Assembly: GCF_002804125.1 (NCBI RefSeq) | Contig: NZ_CP024966.1 | Coordinates: forward strand, 62,001-126,000 | From: Mesoplasma entomophilum | GTDB lineage: Bacteria; Bacillota_I; Bacilli_A; Mycoplasmatales; Mycoplasmataceae | Length of the DNA stretch: 64,000 nucleotides | Reading direction: 5' to 3' | Part shown: positions 51,741-61,128 of the stretch, piece by piece | Layout: each line of letters begins with the position of its first letter | Position numbering within the stretch: the first letter of the stretch is position 1 | Position numbers and translations under genes: made by a program | The notes under the pieces: generated by a model | Seen by the model: only the letters and a program-made list of their open reading frames with translations | What the model was told of the DNA's origin: nothing | Database searches by the model: none

Positions 51741-51905
51741 ATGCATAAAACAAAATCTACGAGAAAAATAATTTTAGTATGTGAAGATTGTTTAAGTAGA
51801 AATTATTCGTTGAATAAAAGTAACTTAACTCAAAAAGAACGTTTAGAAATCAAAAAATTTTGCGCAATGTGCAATAAACACACATTACATAAGGAAACAA
51901 GATAA
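51741..51905 (+). CDS. rpmG: ribosomal protein L33, zinc-binding form
   Basis: L33 has 54 residues and keeps two CxxC pairs (CEDC near residue 17 and CAMC near residue 43), the zinc-binding type. GAGGAGGG precedes its ATG at 51741. The upstream frame that adds a longer N terminus has no ribosome binding site. It overlaps secE by one base (TAATG). Confidence 0.95.
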   Translation: MHKTKSTRKIILVCEDCLSRNYSLNKSNLTQKERLEIKKFCAMCNKHTLHKETR

Positions 51906-52240
51906 TGGCTATGAAAAAACAAAATCAAGTAATTTTAGAAGAAACTAACATTCAAGAAGAAAACTTGGATAAACCTAAAAAAAAGAAAATTAAGATTTCT
52001 AAACAAACTAAAAAATCAATCAAAGTTAAAAAACAAAAAGAAAAGAAAAACTTTAAATTGGCAATGAAAGAATTGCCAATTAAAATAGTCAAAGAAATAA
52101 ATAAAATTAAATGATCTGGATGAGATAACCTTAAAAAGAAATACATAATTGTTTTATTATTTATGGTATTTTTTGCAATATTATTTTTCTGTATTGGATT
52201 AGGTATTGAAGCATTATTTAGATTAATCAAAGTATATTAA
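51905..52240 (+). CDS. secE: preprotein translocase subunit SecE
   Basis: SecE is the essential small partner of SecY. This 111-residue version has a long Lys-rich cytoplasmic N terminus (~65 residues) and one C-terminal membrane helix (YIIVLLFMVFFAILFFC...). Order rpmG-secE-nusG is the textbook arrangement. The Trp residues before the helix are TGA codons, so the membrane half lies beyond the naive stop. Confidence 0.92.
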
Positions 52241-52253
52241 AATAGGAGTAAAT

Positions 52254-52877
52254 ATGAATAAAGAAGAATTATTAAAATTAGAAGCTGAAATCTTGGCTTC
52301 AAAAGGTCAGTGATTTGTTGTTAACTCACAAACAGGACATGAAGAAAAAGTTTTAAATGACTTAAAAAATAAAATTAAGGCTGAAAAAATGGAAGATCAA
52401 GTTTTTGATATTAAAATTTCTAAAGGTTTGGTTTTAACTAAAACCGGAAAAGAAAAAGAAAAAAACTTGTTCCCAGGATATTTGTTTATTAACATGATTA
52501 TGTCTGAAGAGTCATGATTCGTTGTCCGTAATACCCCGGGTGTAACAGGATTTATTGGATCATCAGGTCGTGGAGCAAAGCCATTTCCATTAACAGTGGA
52601 TGAGGTTGTTGAAATGTTAGTACCAAAAACAGAAGTTATAGTTGAAGAAGTTAAAAATAGTGAAAATGAAGCAGTTGCTAAAAAACCATTATTCACAGCT
52701 CCTTTTGTTGTTGGTGATTTTGTAAGAGTTAAAGAAGGAATCAATGCAGGAGAAGAAGGTGAAGTAAGTTCAATGGACTTTGAAAAAGGTGTTGCTGTTG
52801 TTCTTATCGAAATGTTTGGTAGATATACAAATCTTGAAATTTCTTTTGAAAACGTTGAACCAGTTAAAGAATACTAA
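52254..52877 (+). CDS. nusG: transcription termination/antitermination protein NusG
   Basis: NusG binds RNA polymerase and links it to Rho or ribosomes. It has 207 residues: an NGN domain (QWFVVNSQTGHEEKV, FPGYLFINM, TPGVTGFIGS) and a KOW domain (FVVGDFVRVKEGINAGEEG) near residues 155-185. Two TGA Trp codons precede the naive frame. It is 13 bases after secE and followed by a terminator. Confidence 0.96.
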
Positions 52878-52886
52878 TAATAAATT

Positions 52887-52908
52887 AAATGACGTGAGTC
52901 ATTTTTTA
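52887..52908 (+). terminator. terminator after nusG
   Basis: AAATGAC / GTCATTT with loop GTGA and a T-run, 10 bases after the stop codon. Confidence 0.85.
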
Positions 52909-52955
52909 TTTGGTTTTCTTATGTTAAAATAATAAAAAGTAAAACTTATCTAATC

Positions 52956-52973
52956 TAACGTTAATCGCGATTA
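52956..52973 (+). promoter_or_regulatory. overlapping palindromes upstream of the RNase J-like gene
   Basis: TAACGTTA (52956-52963) and TAATCGCGATTA (52962-52973) are perfect palindromes that share two bases. The CGCG core is rare in this AT-rich sequence. They lie 40-57 bases before the start and could be a protein-binding site at the promoter. Confidence 0.4.
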
Positions 52974-53012
52974 GTGAATATTATATAAATTAAAATAATA
53001 AGGAGAAACTAA

Positions 53013-54773
53013 ATGTCAAAAATTAAATTTATGGCACTTGGTGGACAAGATGAAAGAGGAAAAAATCTTTTTGTTTTAGATATAGATGATAATCTTTTCA
53101 TTTTGGACGCGGGTGTTAAATATCCTGATAAAGGTATTTTAGGTGTAGATATAGTTACACCAAAACTAGATTACTTAAAAAATAACAAACAAAAAATTAA
53201 AGGAATTTTTTTAACAAATTCTGCAAGTTACAATATGGGCTCTGTTCCATACATTTTAAAAACAATGGACATTCCAGTTTATTGTAATGAAATTACTCAA
53301 TTAGTTGGAAAAATTAAAATATCAAGAATGCGTATCAAAAACACAAAAGACCAAAATTTTGTTGTTGTTAAAGATAAGCAAATTTTAGATTTTGGAAAAG
53401 TGAAAGTTGAAGTTTTTAGAACTACATCAGCTTCACCTCAATCATATGGTTATGCTTTCCATACTGAAGAAGGAACAATTGTATATGCTGGAGATTATAT
53501 TATTGATGGTAAGGAACAATCATACTTTTCAACAGATTTTAACCATATAAATGAAATTGGCAAAAAAGGTGTTCTTGCTCTAATTGCAGATAGTGAATAT
53601 GCATCAAGAAGCGGATTCACTGTTCCTAATCATAAAATTGAAAACTTCATTTCAACTTCATTTAAAGAAAAGAAAACTAAAATAGCTATTGGTATTTTTG
53701 AAGAAGATATTTTTAAATTAGGTGAAATTTGTATGGCAGCAAAAGAAAATAATCGCAAGATTGCTGTTTATGGAAGAACAATGACAGAAATATTAAAATC
53801 AAATTTAATTAATGAAAATTTACAAATTCTTCCAGAAGACATTATTACTGTTGACGAATACATGAAATCAGAAAATGGCCTTTTAATTATTTCAGGAACA
53901 GGAGATGTTTTATATTCAAAATTAGCAAAAATTGCTACAGGGAACGATGAAGTTGTTGAGTTTGCTGAAAAGGACTTAATCATCTTAGCAACACCACCAG
54001 CACCAGGTGTTGAAAAAAGACATGCGCAAATTCTTGATGAATTAGCAAGAACAGACGCTAGGTTAATTGCATTAAGCGACAGAAATATTTGATCAATGCA
54101 TGCATCTTATGAAGATATTAAAGTTTTCACAAGTATGTTAAATCCAAAATATTTTATTCCAGTTAAAGCATTATTCAAAGATTCTCTAAAAGCTGAGAAG
54201 GCAGCAATTGAAGCTGGTGTAAATGAAAGAAATGTTGTTATATTAGATAATGGTCAAGTTGCTAATATTTCAAAAAACTCAATTTCTATAGCTGATAAAA
54301 AAGTTGATATAGGTAATTCATATGTTGATCAAGCTGGAGTTGGAGATGTTGGAGCCATAGTTTTAAATGAAAGAAAATTATTAGCAACTGATGGTGTAAT
54401 GATTATTGGTGCAACAATTGATTCAAGAAATAAGGAATTAATTTCAATGATTGATACTCAAATGCGCGGAGTTTTATATATTAAAGAAGAAAATCCAATT
54501 TTTAGAATAATTCAAAAAGAAATTGAATCACTTTTGGAACAGGGTCAAAGTCAATTCAAAGAAAACCCAAATAAATATGATATTAATGAAATAAAAAAAG
54601 ATATAGCCACAAGAGTTAGAACATTAATAAAACAAGAATCTGGTAAACAGCCAATTGTTTTAGTAATAGTTAATGAATATGATGGTAAAGACTATGTGTT
54701 TAAACCAAGAAATAACTTAAATAGAAATAATTATAGAAATAATAATAATAATAGCAAAAAAGGATCAAAATAA
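53013..54773 (+). CDS. rnj: RNase J-family protein with degenerate active site
   Basis: RNase J enzymes are metallo-beta-lactamase/beta-CASP nucleases central to mRNA decay. This 586-residue member has the full RNase J layout and ends with an Asn-rich tail. The metal-binding HxHxDH motif is missing: IFLTNSASYNMGSVPY stands at that place, and the later HSIPDS and HVSGHG motifs are replaced by SASPQSY and HASYED. It is therefore probably a non-catalytic, RNase J2-like partner of an active RNase J elsewhere. A TGA Trp at 54090 splits the naive frame. AAGGAG precedes ATG. Confidence 0.9.
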
Positions 54774-54786
54774 TTGATCCTTTTTT
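54756..54786. terminator. bidirectional terminator overlapping the RNase J stop
   Basis: AAAAAAGGATCA / TGATCCTTTTTT (54756-54767, 54775-54786) is a 12-bp perfect stem with the stop codon in its loop. It is shared with the convergent membrane gene, whose stop it touches. Confidence 0.9.
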
Positions 54787-55291
54787 ATATTGTATACATT
54801 ACTATAACAAAAATTAAAAATGGCAATAAGGAAAAAGTAATTGTATTTCTTCATCTAATTAAAATGGCTTCTTCCTTAGTATAAGTTTTTTGATATCTTA
54901 ATCTTTTATCATTAAAATAATTTACAGCTTTTTTATTTCTAATGTAGTTAATAATAAAAATAGCTAAAATCTCAATACATAAATATGCTGTAGCAACAAA
55001 AGCCGTTGCATCAAGAAATCTTTTTTTGCTTGTTATATTAGGAGCAAAACTTGCAACATCTTTGAATGCATAACCAAGTCCAAAACTTAGTCCTATACCA
55101 ATTAAAGTAATACCTAAAATTGATATTCAGCTTACTCAATTAAATTTTTTGATTTCTCTAAATTTTTTCATTTTAGTATAATTTTCAGCTGCTTTTAAAT
55201 CACTATTTAATTCTTTATTAATATCCTTATAGTGTTGATCTAAACCTTCTTTTCTTAATTTTTTAAGGTTTTTTAATTCATTCTTTGCCAT
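54785..55291 (-). CDS. small membrane protein with charged N terminus, unknown function
   Basis: This 168-residue protein has a ~55-residue Lys/Glu-rich helical N terminus, then hydrophobic segments at about 58-82, 97-122 and 145-167. No family was recognised. AAAGGAG precedes the ATG, and a gene-length frame is continuous only with TGA as Trp. It is divergent from the opp operon. Confidence 0.75.
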
Positions 55292-55306
55292 ATTTGCTCC
55301 TTTCAA

Positions 55307-55335
55307 TTGACTTACATACTCTTTTAGTTTATCAT
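55307..55335 (+). promoter_or_regulatory. opp operon promoter
   Basis: TTGACT (55307-55312), a 17-base spacer and TATCAT (55330-55335) form a good vegetative promoter 35 bases before oppB. Confidence 0.65.
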
Positions 55336-55369
55336 ATTAAAAAATAATATATATAAGGAGGTTAAGACC

Positions 55370-56704
55370 ATGATTAAATCAAAAAACAAAAGCACTTTAA
55401 AAAACTTTAACTTAGATGTGTTAGATTTAGATCTAAATGAAGAGTTAATTTATGCGCAACCCACATTCTGAAGAACTGCTTCTTATAGATTTGAGGAATT
55501 AAAAGAAGAGACTTTAAAATATTTTAGAAGACATCCACTTATTGGGTATTCTTTTAAGCGTATTATTTATGGACTATTAACATTAATTGTAAGTATTGCG
55601 ATAGTTTTCTTTTTAGTTAACTTTGTAACACCAGATTCATCATATTTACCAGATGTTTCTGAATTAGGAAAAATGGGTATTGGTAATGAAGGGCCAAAAT
55701 ACGAGGCATTTTTACAAACAAGATTAGAATTATTTGGAGTTAGTGGTAATGCTATAGATAGATTATTAAGATACTTTAAAAACATTATTCCATTTATTCC
55801 AAAACATATTTTAGTAGGGCAATCTGTTATATTCCCCAATGCTTCTAATTTATCTGATTCTCAAATTATCATTAACACAGTTTTATTTACAGGTGGACAA
55901 GTTGATGGTTTATTAAAAACAGGATCAAAAGAATTAATTGATGCAATCACAATTAGTGCTTCATACAAAACTGTTTGAGTATACTTAGGTGTTGTTAAAT
56001 CAAGTTCTATGGGTATGCCAGGTTCAACTGAAGTAACAAGTTTATTTGCAAGTGCAATTCCATATTCATTTGGAATTGGAAGTGTAGCTGTTTTATTTTC
56101 TTATTTAATTGGTATTCCTCTAGGTATTGAAGCTGCTAAAAGAAAAGGGAAAGCAACAGATGGAGCAATTAACGGAACTGCTACATTCTTATTAGCTGTG
56201 CCTTCATTAGTTATTGTTATATCAATTTATTTAATTTCAATTTTAGTTTTTGGTCATTCCTCAATTTTTAGTTCAGGATCATTCTGAACAAGATTTTGAC
56301 CAGTTGTTGCCTTAGTTATATTAATGACTCCAACAACAATTATATTAACAAGACGTTATGTTGTTGATGAAATGACTGCTGATTATACAAAGTTTGCATA
56401 TGCAAAAGGATTAGGTGAATCAAAAGTTTTCTACGTTCACATTTTTAGAAATGCTGGAGTAAGAATTTTACGTGAGTTGCCTTTAGATTTAGCATTTACA
56501 TTATTTGGAGCTTCAATTTTAACTGAAACTCAATGAAACATACCAGGTATGTCACAATTAATTATTAATGGAGTTAATAACCGTGACTCATTTGTTATTT
56601 TAGGATTCATTACTTTTGCGTCATTAGTAAAAATTGCTGCAACATTAGTTTCAGACTTATTTATGGTCTTAATGGACCCTAGAGTTAAATTAAGTGGTAG
56701 ATAG
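55370..56704 (+). CDS. oppB: oligopeptide ABC transporter permease OppB
   Basis: OppB is one of two membrane-spanning subunits of the peptide importer. It has 444 residues, longer than the typical ~310; the extra ~100 residues are a cytoplasmic N terminus and a periplasm-side loop around residues 85-200. The conserved EAA-type loop (DEMTADYTKFAYAKGLGESKV, near residue 325-345) and ~6 membrane helices are present. An excellent AAGGAGG precedes ATG. It is the first gene of oppB-C-D-F-A. Confidence 0.93.
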
Positions 56705-56719
56705 AAAGAAGGAGAAAAT

Positions 56720-57691
56720 ATGACAAACATCGATAGAGAAAAATTCGAAAGAGAAAACAAAGTTAATTTTGATGAAATTGACGAACAAATGTTTCAAATC
56801 ATCGAAGAACAAACTAGCGAAAGTGAAAGATTAAACTCAAAGCCTTATAGTTATTGAAAATCTGTAGGTAAATTACTAGTTACCTCTCCTACTTTCATGA
56901 TTTCTATTTTAGTTTTAATTGCAATTTTACTTTTAGCATTCATTGTACCTGAAGTAATGAATTATAAAAATACTTCAAGTACTATTGGAGATCCTGCTTT
57001 ACCATCATGAGAACACTTGTTTGGTATTGGAATGAATGGTGAAGATTTATTTGCTAGAGTTTGAGCAGGGACAAGAACAACTTTGTTATTTGCTTTCTTA
57101 ATTGCAGCTATTCAAGTAGTTGTAGGAGTTGTTCTAGGTTCAATCTGAGGTTACTTTAGAAAATCAGATTTAATTTTTATTCAAGTGGCAAGTATCATTA
57201 CAATTGTTCCACAATTTATTTTATTACTATTAATGGTTTTCTTATTCAATAGTAAAGGTTACTGAGTTATTGTTTTTGCTATATCACTTCAAGCATGAGT
57301 TGGTATTGCACAAATGGTAAGGGTACAAATTATGTTAGTAAAAAACACTGACTATAATACTGCATCAGTAAGTTTAGGTTCAAGTTCATACAGAATTATA
57401 AACAAAAACATTATGCCAAAAATTTTACCAGTTATCGTACAGACAGCTGCATTTGCAATCCCAACAGCTATTTCAATTGAGGCTTCACTTGCTTACTTAG
57501 CATTTGACTTTATTCCAGCGGGACAAACATCTTTAGGGCAAATATTAAACCAAGTTATGAATGAAACAAAATGACAAATCTATCCAAATTTATTAATTGC
57601 TCCAATGGCAGTTATTATGATAGTTTCAGTTGTATTCTTCTTAGCTGCTAGGGTATTTGCTGACTCATTAGATCCAAAAAATCATAGATAG
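56720..57691 (+). CDS. oppC: oligopeptide ABC transporter permease OppC
   Basis: OppC is the second membrane subunit of the peptide importer. It has 323 residues with a soluble N terminus of ~65 residues, then six hydrophobic segments. The EAA loop (VKNTDYNTASVSLGSSSYRI, near residue 213-232) follows the pattern of this family, and the ending SLDPKNH-type stretch (SLDPKNHR) is typical of OppC. TGA Trp codons are common. The RBS is AAGGAG. Confidence 0.92.
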
Positions 57692-57702
57692 GAGACCAAC
57701 TT

Positions 57703-59271
57703 ATGGCTACAAATAAAGACAAAATTATTTCTCTTCAAGACGTTGTTGTTAAATTCAATGTTCGTGGAAAAATGTTAACAGCTATTAGAAATGTTTCTTT
57801 TGATATTTATGACGGAGAAACAGTTGCTATAGTTGGTGAATCTGGATCAGGTAAATCAGTTTTAACTAAAACATTAACTAATATGTTAGAAAGTAATGGT
57901 TACATTTCAAATGGAACAATTATGTACTTTCCAACAGAAGAATCAAAAAATAATTCTGAAACAGCTATTAGAGAAGATGTAAACTTAGTTAATTATCACA
58001 AAGGTTCATTGACTTCAGATACTAGAAAAAAAATTAAAAAAAGTAATTACAAAACAATTAATAATGCAAAGATTCGTTTGGAGGCACTTAATGCTCGTTT
58101 AGGAGTTAAAGGTGTAGATACAGAAGATACATTGGCAAAAATAAAAGAGGAAAGTGAAATCATCCATGATGCTTATTATGAACTTTCAACATTCTCAAGA
58201 TTAAGAAAAAGAACGGTTTTACGTTTAACTCCAACAATGAAAGAAATTTCAAATAAAAAGAGAAATCTTTCTTTAATGAAAGGAAGACAAATTCTTGCTG
58301 GATTAAGAATTCTTGCAGAACAAGAGTTTTTAACTGAATTTGAATTAAACTTAAAACATGTTTTAGAAAAGTTAAAAAATGCTGAAACTGTTGAAGAACA
58401 TGAAGTTAATACTTTATTAGCTGCATGAAAGTTTCAAACAACTCCAACTTGATTAAATAAGAGAGAAGCTATAAAAAAATTAAAACAAGTTAGAGGGGGG
58501 ACAATTGCTACAATTTTTCAGGACCCAATGACTTCATTAAACCCATTACTAAGTGTAGGTTTTCAAATTTCAGAAGCAATTAGATTGCATAATAAAGTTT
58601 CAAGACATGCTGCTAAGCAACAAGCAATTGAATTAATGAATAAAGTAGGTATTCCAAATGCTGAAAAACGTTATCATGACATTCCAGGGAAATACTCTGG
58701 TGGTATGAGACAACGTATTGTTATTGCCATTGCATTAGCATGTAAACCAAAAGTTTTAATTTGTGATGAACCAACAACAGCACTTGATGTTACTATTCAA
58801 GCTCAAATTTTGGAGTTAATTAAAGAACTTAAAAAAGAATTTAATTTAACTGTAATATTCATTACTCATGACTTAGGGGTAGTTGCAAATGTTGCAGATC
58901 GTGTTGCAGTATTGTACGCTGGTCAAATTATTGAATATGGAACTGTTAAAGATATTTTCTTTGATGCAAGACACCCATATACTTGAGCATTATTGTCTTC
59001 ATTACCTCAATTAGGAACAAAAGGTGAAGAATTATTTGCTATTACAGGTACACCTCCAAGTTTATTTAACAAAATTAAAGGTGATGCATTTGCGCCAAGA
59101 AATAAATTCGCTTTAGCAATTGATTTTGAATATAATCCACCAATGTTTGAAATTAGTAAAACTCATGGTGCAAGAACTTGATTATTAGATCCAAGAGCAC
59201 CTAAAGTTGAAAAACCTAAAATGTTAGAAAACTTAAAAGAAGCTGTAATTGAAGCAAAGGTAGGTGAATAG
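57703..59271 (+). CDS. oppD: oligopeptide ABC transporter ATPase OppD, with large insertion
   Basis: OppD powers the transporter together with OppF. It has 522 residues against a normal ~340. Walker [10 protein letters not shown] is near residue 47, but the Q-loop (IFQDPMTSLNPL) only comes near residue 270, because a ~180-residue Lys/Glu-rich insertion lies between them. The signature YSGGMRQRI, Walker B VLICDEPTTALD and H-loop FITHD follow normally. The C-terminal CxxxC-type [4Fe-4S]-like cysteines of other OppD proteins are not obvious. Confidence 0.94.
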
Positions 59272-59272
59272 T

Positions 59273-61126
59273 ATGGCTAAGGATTCAATCATAAAAGTAC
59301 GTGATCTTTTAATTGAATATGGACACGGTAAAAACAAAGTTTCCGCTGTTAAAGAAGTTTCTTTTGATATTTATAAAGGAGAAACTTTTGGACTGGTAGG
59401 AGAATCTGGTTCTGGTAAATCAACTATTGGTAAAGCCTTGATGGGAATCGAACCAATTAATGATGGAACTATTTACTACCAAGATACATTAGCATTTGGT
59501 AAAGCACCTAATTTAATTAAGATGAATGAAAAAATGGAACACCACATTAAAGTAATGAAACTTAATCAAACTGCTATTACTAAAGCTTTAGAAATTTATT
59601 CAGAAGATTACAAGCGTGTTTACTTCAAATATATTGAAGGAAGATATTATGACTTAAAATCAAAAGAAACTGTTGAATATTCTGATAATAAAATTAGAAA
59701 AATTGAAGAGGGTTTAGATTTAAAAGATCATAAATTAGTTTCAAAATCAAAAGATCCAAAATTAAAATTAGTTGAGGATGCTGTTAAAGAAATTATTAAA
59801 AGAATTTTAAAATTATACAAACTTCAAGATAAGTCTTTAGCATTTTTAAAAATGTTAAAAGAGGATGGAATTATTAATCCAGAGTTATTAAAAAAAGTTA
59901 ATGAATTGCATGCAAGAACAAATAAGCTAACAATTAAAATTAGAAAATCAGAATCTAAAATGTACTTAACAATTCAAGAAATTGAAAAGGTTAGAGACGA
60001 TGTTAGAAAAGGCAAGTACAAATCAGTAAAAAGATTTTTCTTTGACTTAGGTAAACTATTAGAAATTTTAATTGCTGAACATAAATTAGTATCGCCTATG
60101 ATTTCTGATTTAAAACAAGCTCAAAAATTAAGTTCTGCAATTGTATCAACAGGTAGTGATAAAAAACAATGATTAAAATGAATAAATGAAAAAATAGCAA
60201 CAATCGGTGATGAATCAAAAGTTGCTGAATTAGAACTAATCAGAGAACTAATGTCTATGGAAAATATTCAAAAAACATTAGAAAAATCACCAAAATATTC
60301 ATTACCAACTAGTTCAGAAAGACATGAATTAAAAAAACAAATGCAAATGATTTTCCAAGATCCAGCATCATCATTAAATGATAGAATGCCAGTTGAAGAA
60401 ATTATTGCTGAAGGTTTAGATAATTTCCCTGAATTATACAAAAATGAACAAGCTGCTCAAACTTATATTGACTGATTTAATTTAAATAATCCAGATAAAG
60501 TAGGAAAAATAACATTAGAAAACATTAAATACCAAAAAGTAAAACAATTTTTAATTTTACAGTTATTAACTACTGTTGGTATGTTACCTGAACACTTGTC
60601 ACGTTACCCACATGAATTCTCTGGTGGTCAACGTCAACGTATTGGTATTGCTAGAGCATTAGTTATGAAACCATCATTTGTTGTTTGTGATGAACCTATC
60701 TCAGCACTTGATGTTTCAATTAGAGCACAAGTAATTAACTTACTAGCTAAATTTCAATTAGAATTTGATTTAACATATATTTTCATTGCTCACGACTTAA
60801 GTGTTGTTAGATTTATTGCAAATAGAATTGCAGTTATTTATCGTGGAGATATTGTTGAATTAGCTGATGCTGATGAATTATTTAATAATCCATTACACCC
60901 ATATACTAAATCATTATTATCTGCTGTACCATTACCAGATCCAGATTTAGAGAAAAAGAAAAAAAGCATCAAATACAAACCTGAGGAGCAACATTTTGAT
61001 TACATTACAGATTCTCCAAAATGAAGAGAAGTTCAAAAAGGACACTTTATTTTAGCGAATGAAAGAGAAGTTGCTGAAATTAAATCCGATAAAAGAAAAT
61101 CTAAAAAAATCGAGAAAGGAGCATAA
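59273..61126 (+). CDS. oppF: oligopeptide ABC transporter ATPase OppF, with very large insertion
   Basis: OppF is the second ATPase of the importer. It has 617 residues against a usual ~310-330. Walker [10 protein letters not shown] is near residue 44; the Q-loop ([14 protein letters not shown]) only comes near residue 360. The ~300 residues between are a Lys/Glu-rich, largely helical insertion. The signature [10 protein letters not shown], Walker [11 protein letters not shown] and FIAHDLS follow. The start at 59273 is one base after oppD's stop and is preferred to the in-frame GTG at 59264. Confidence 0.93.
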
Positions 61127-61128
61127 TT

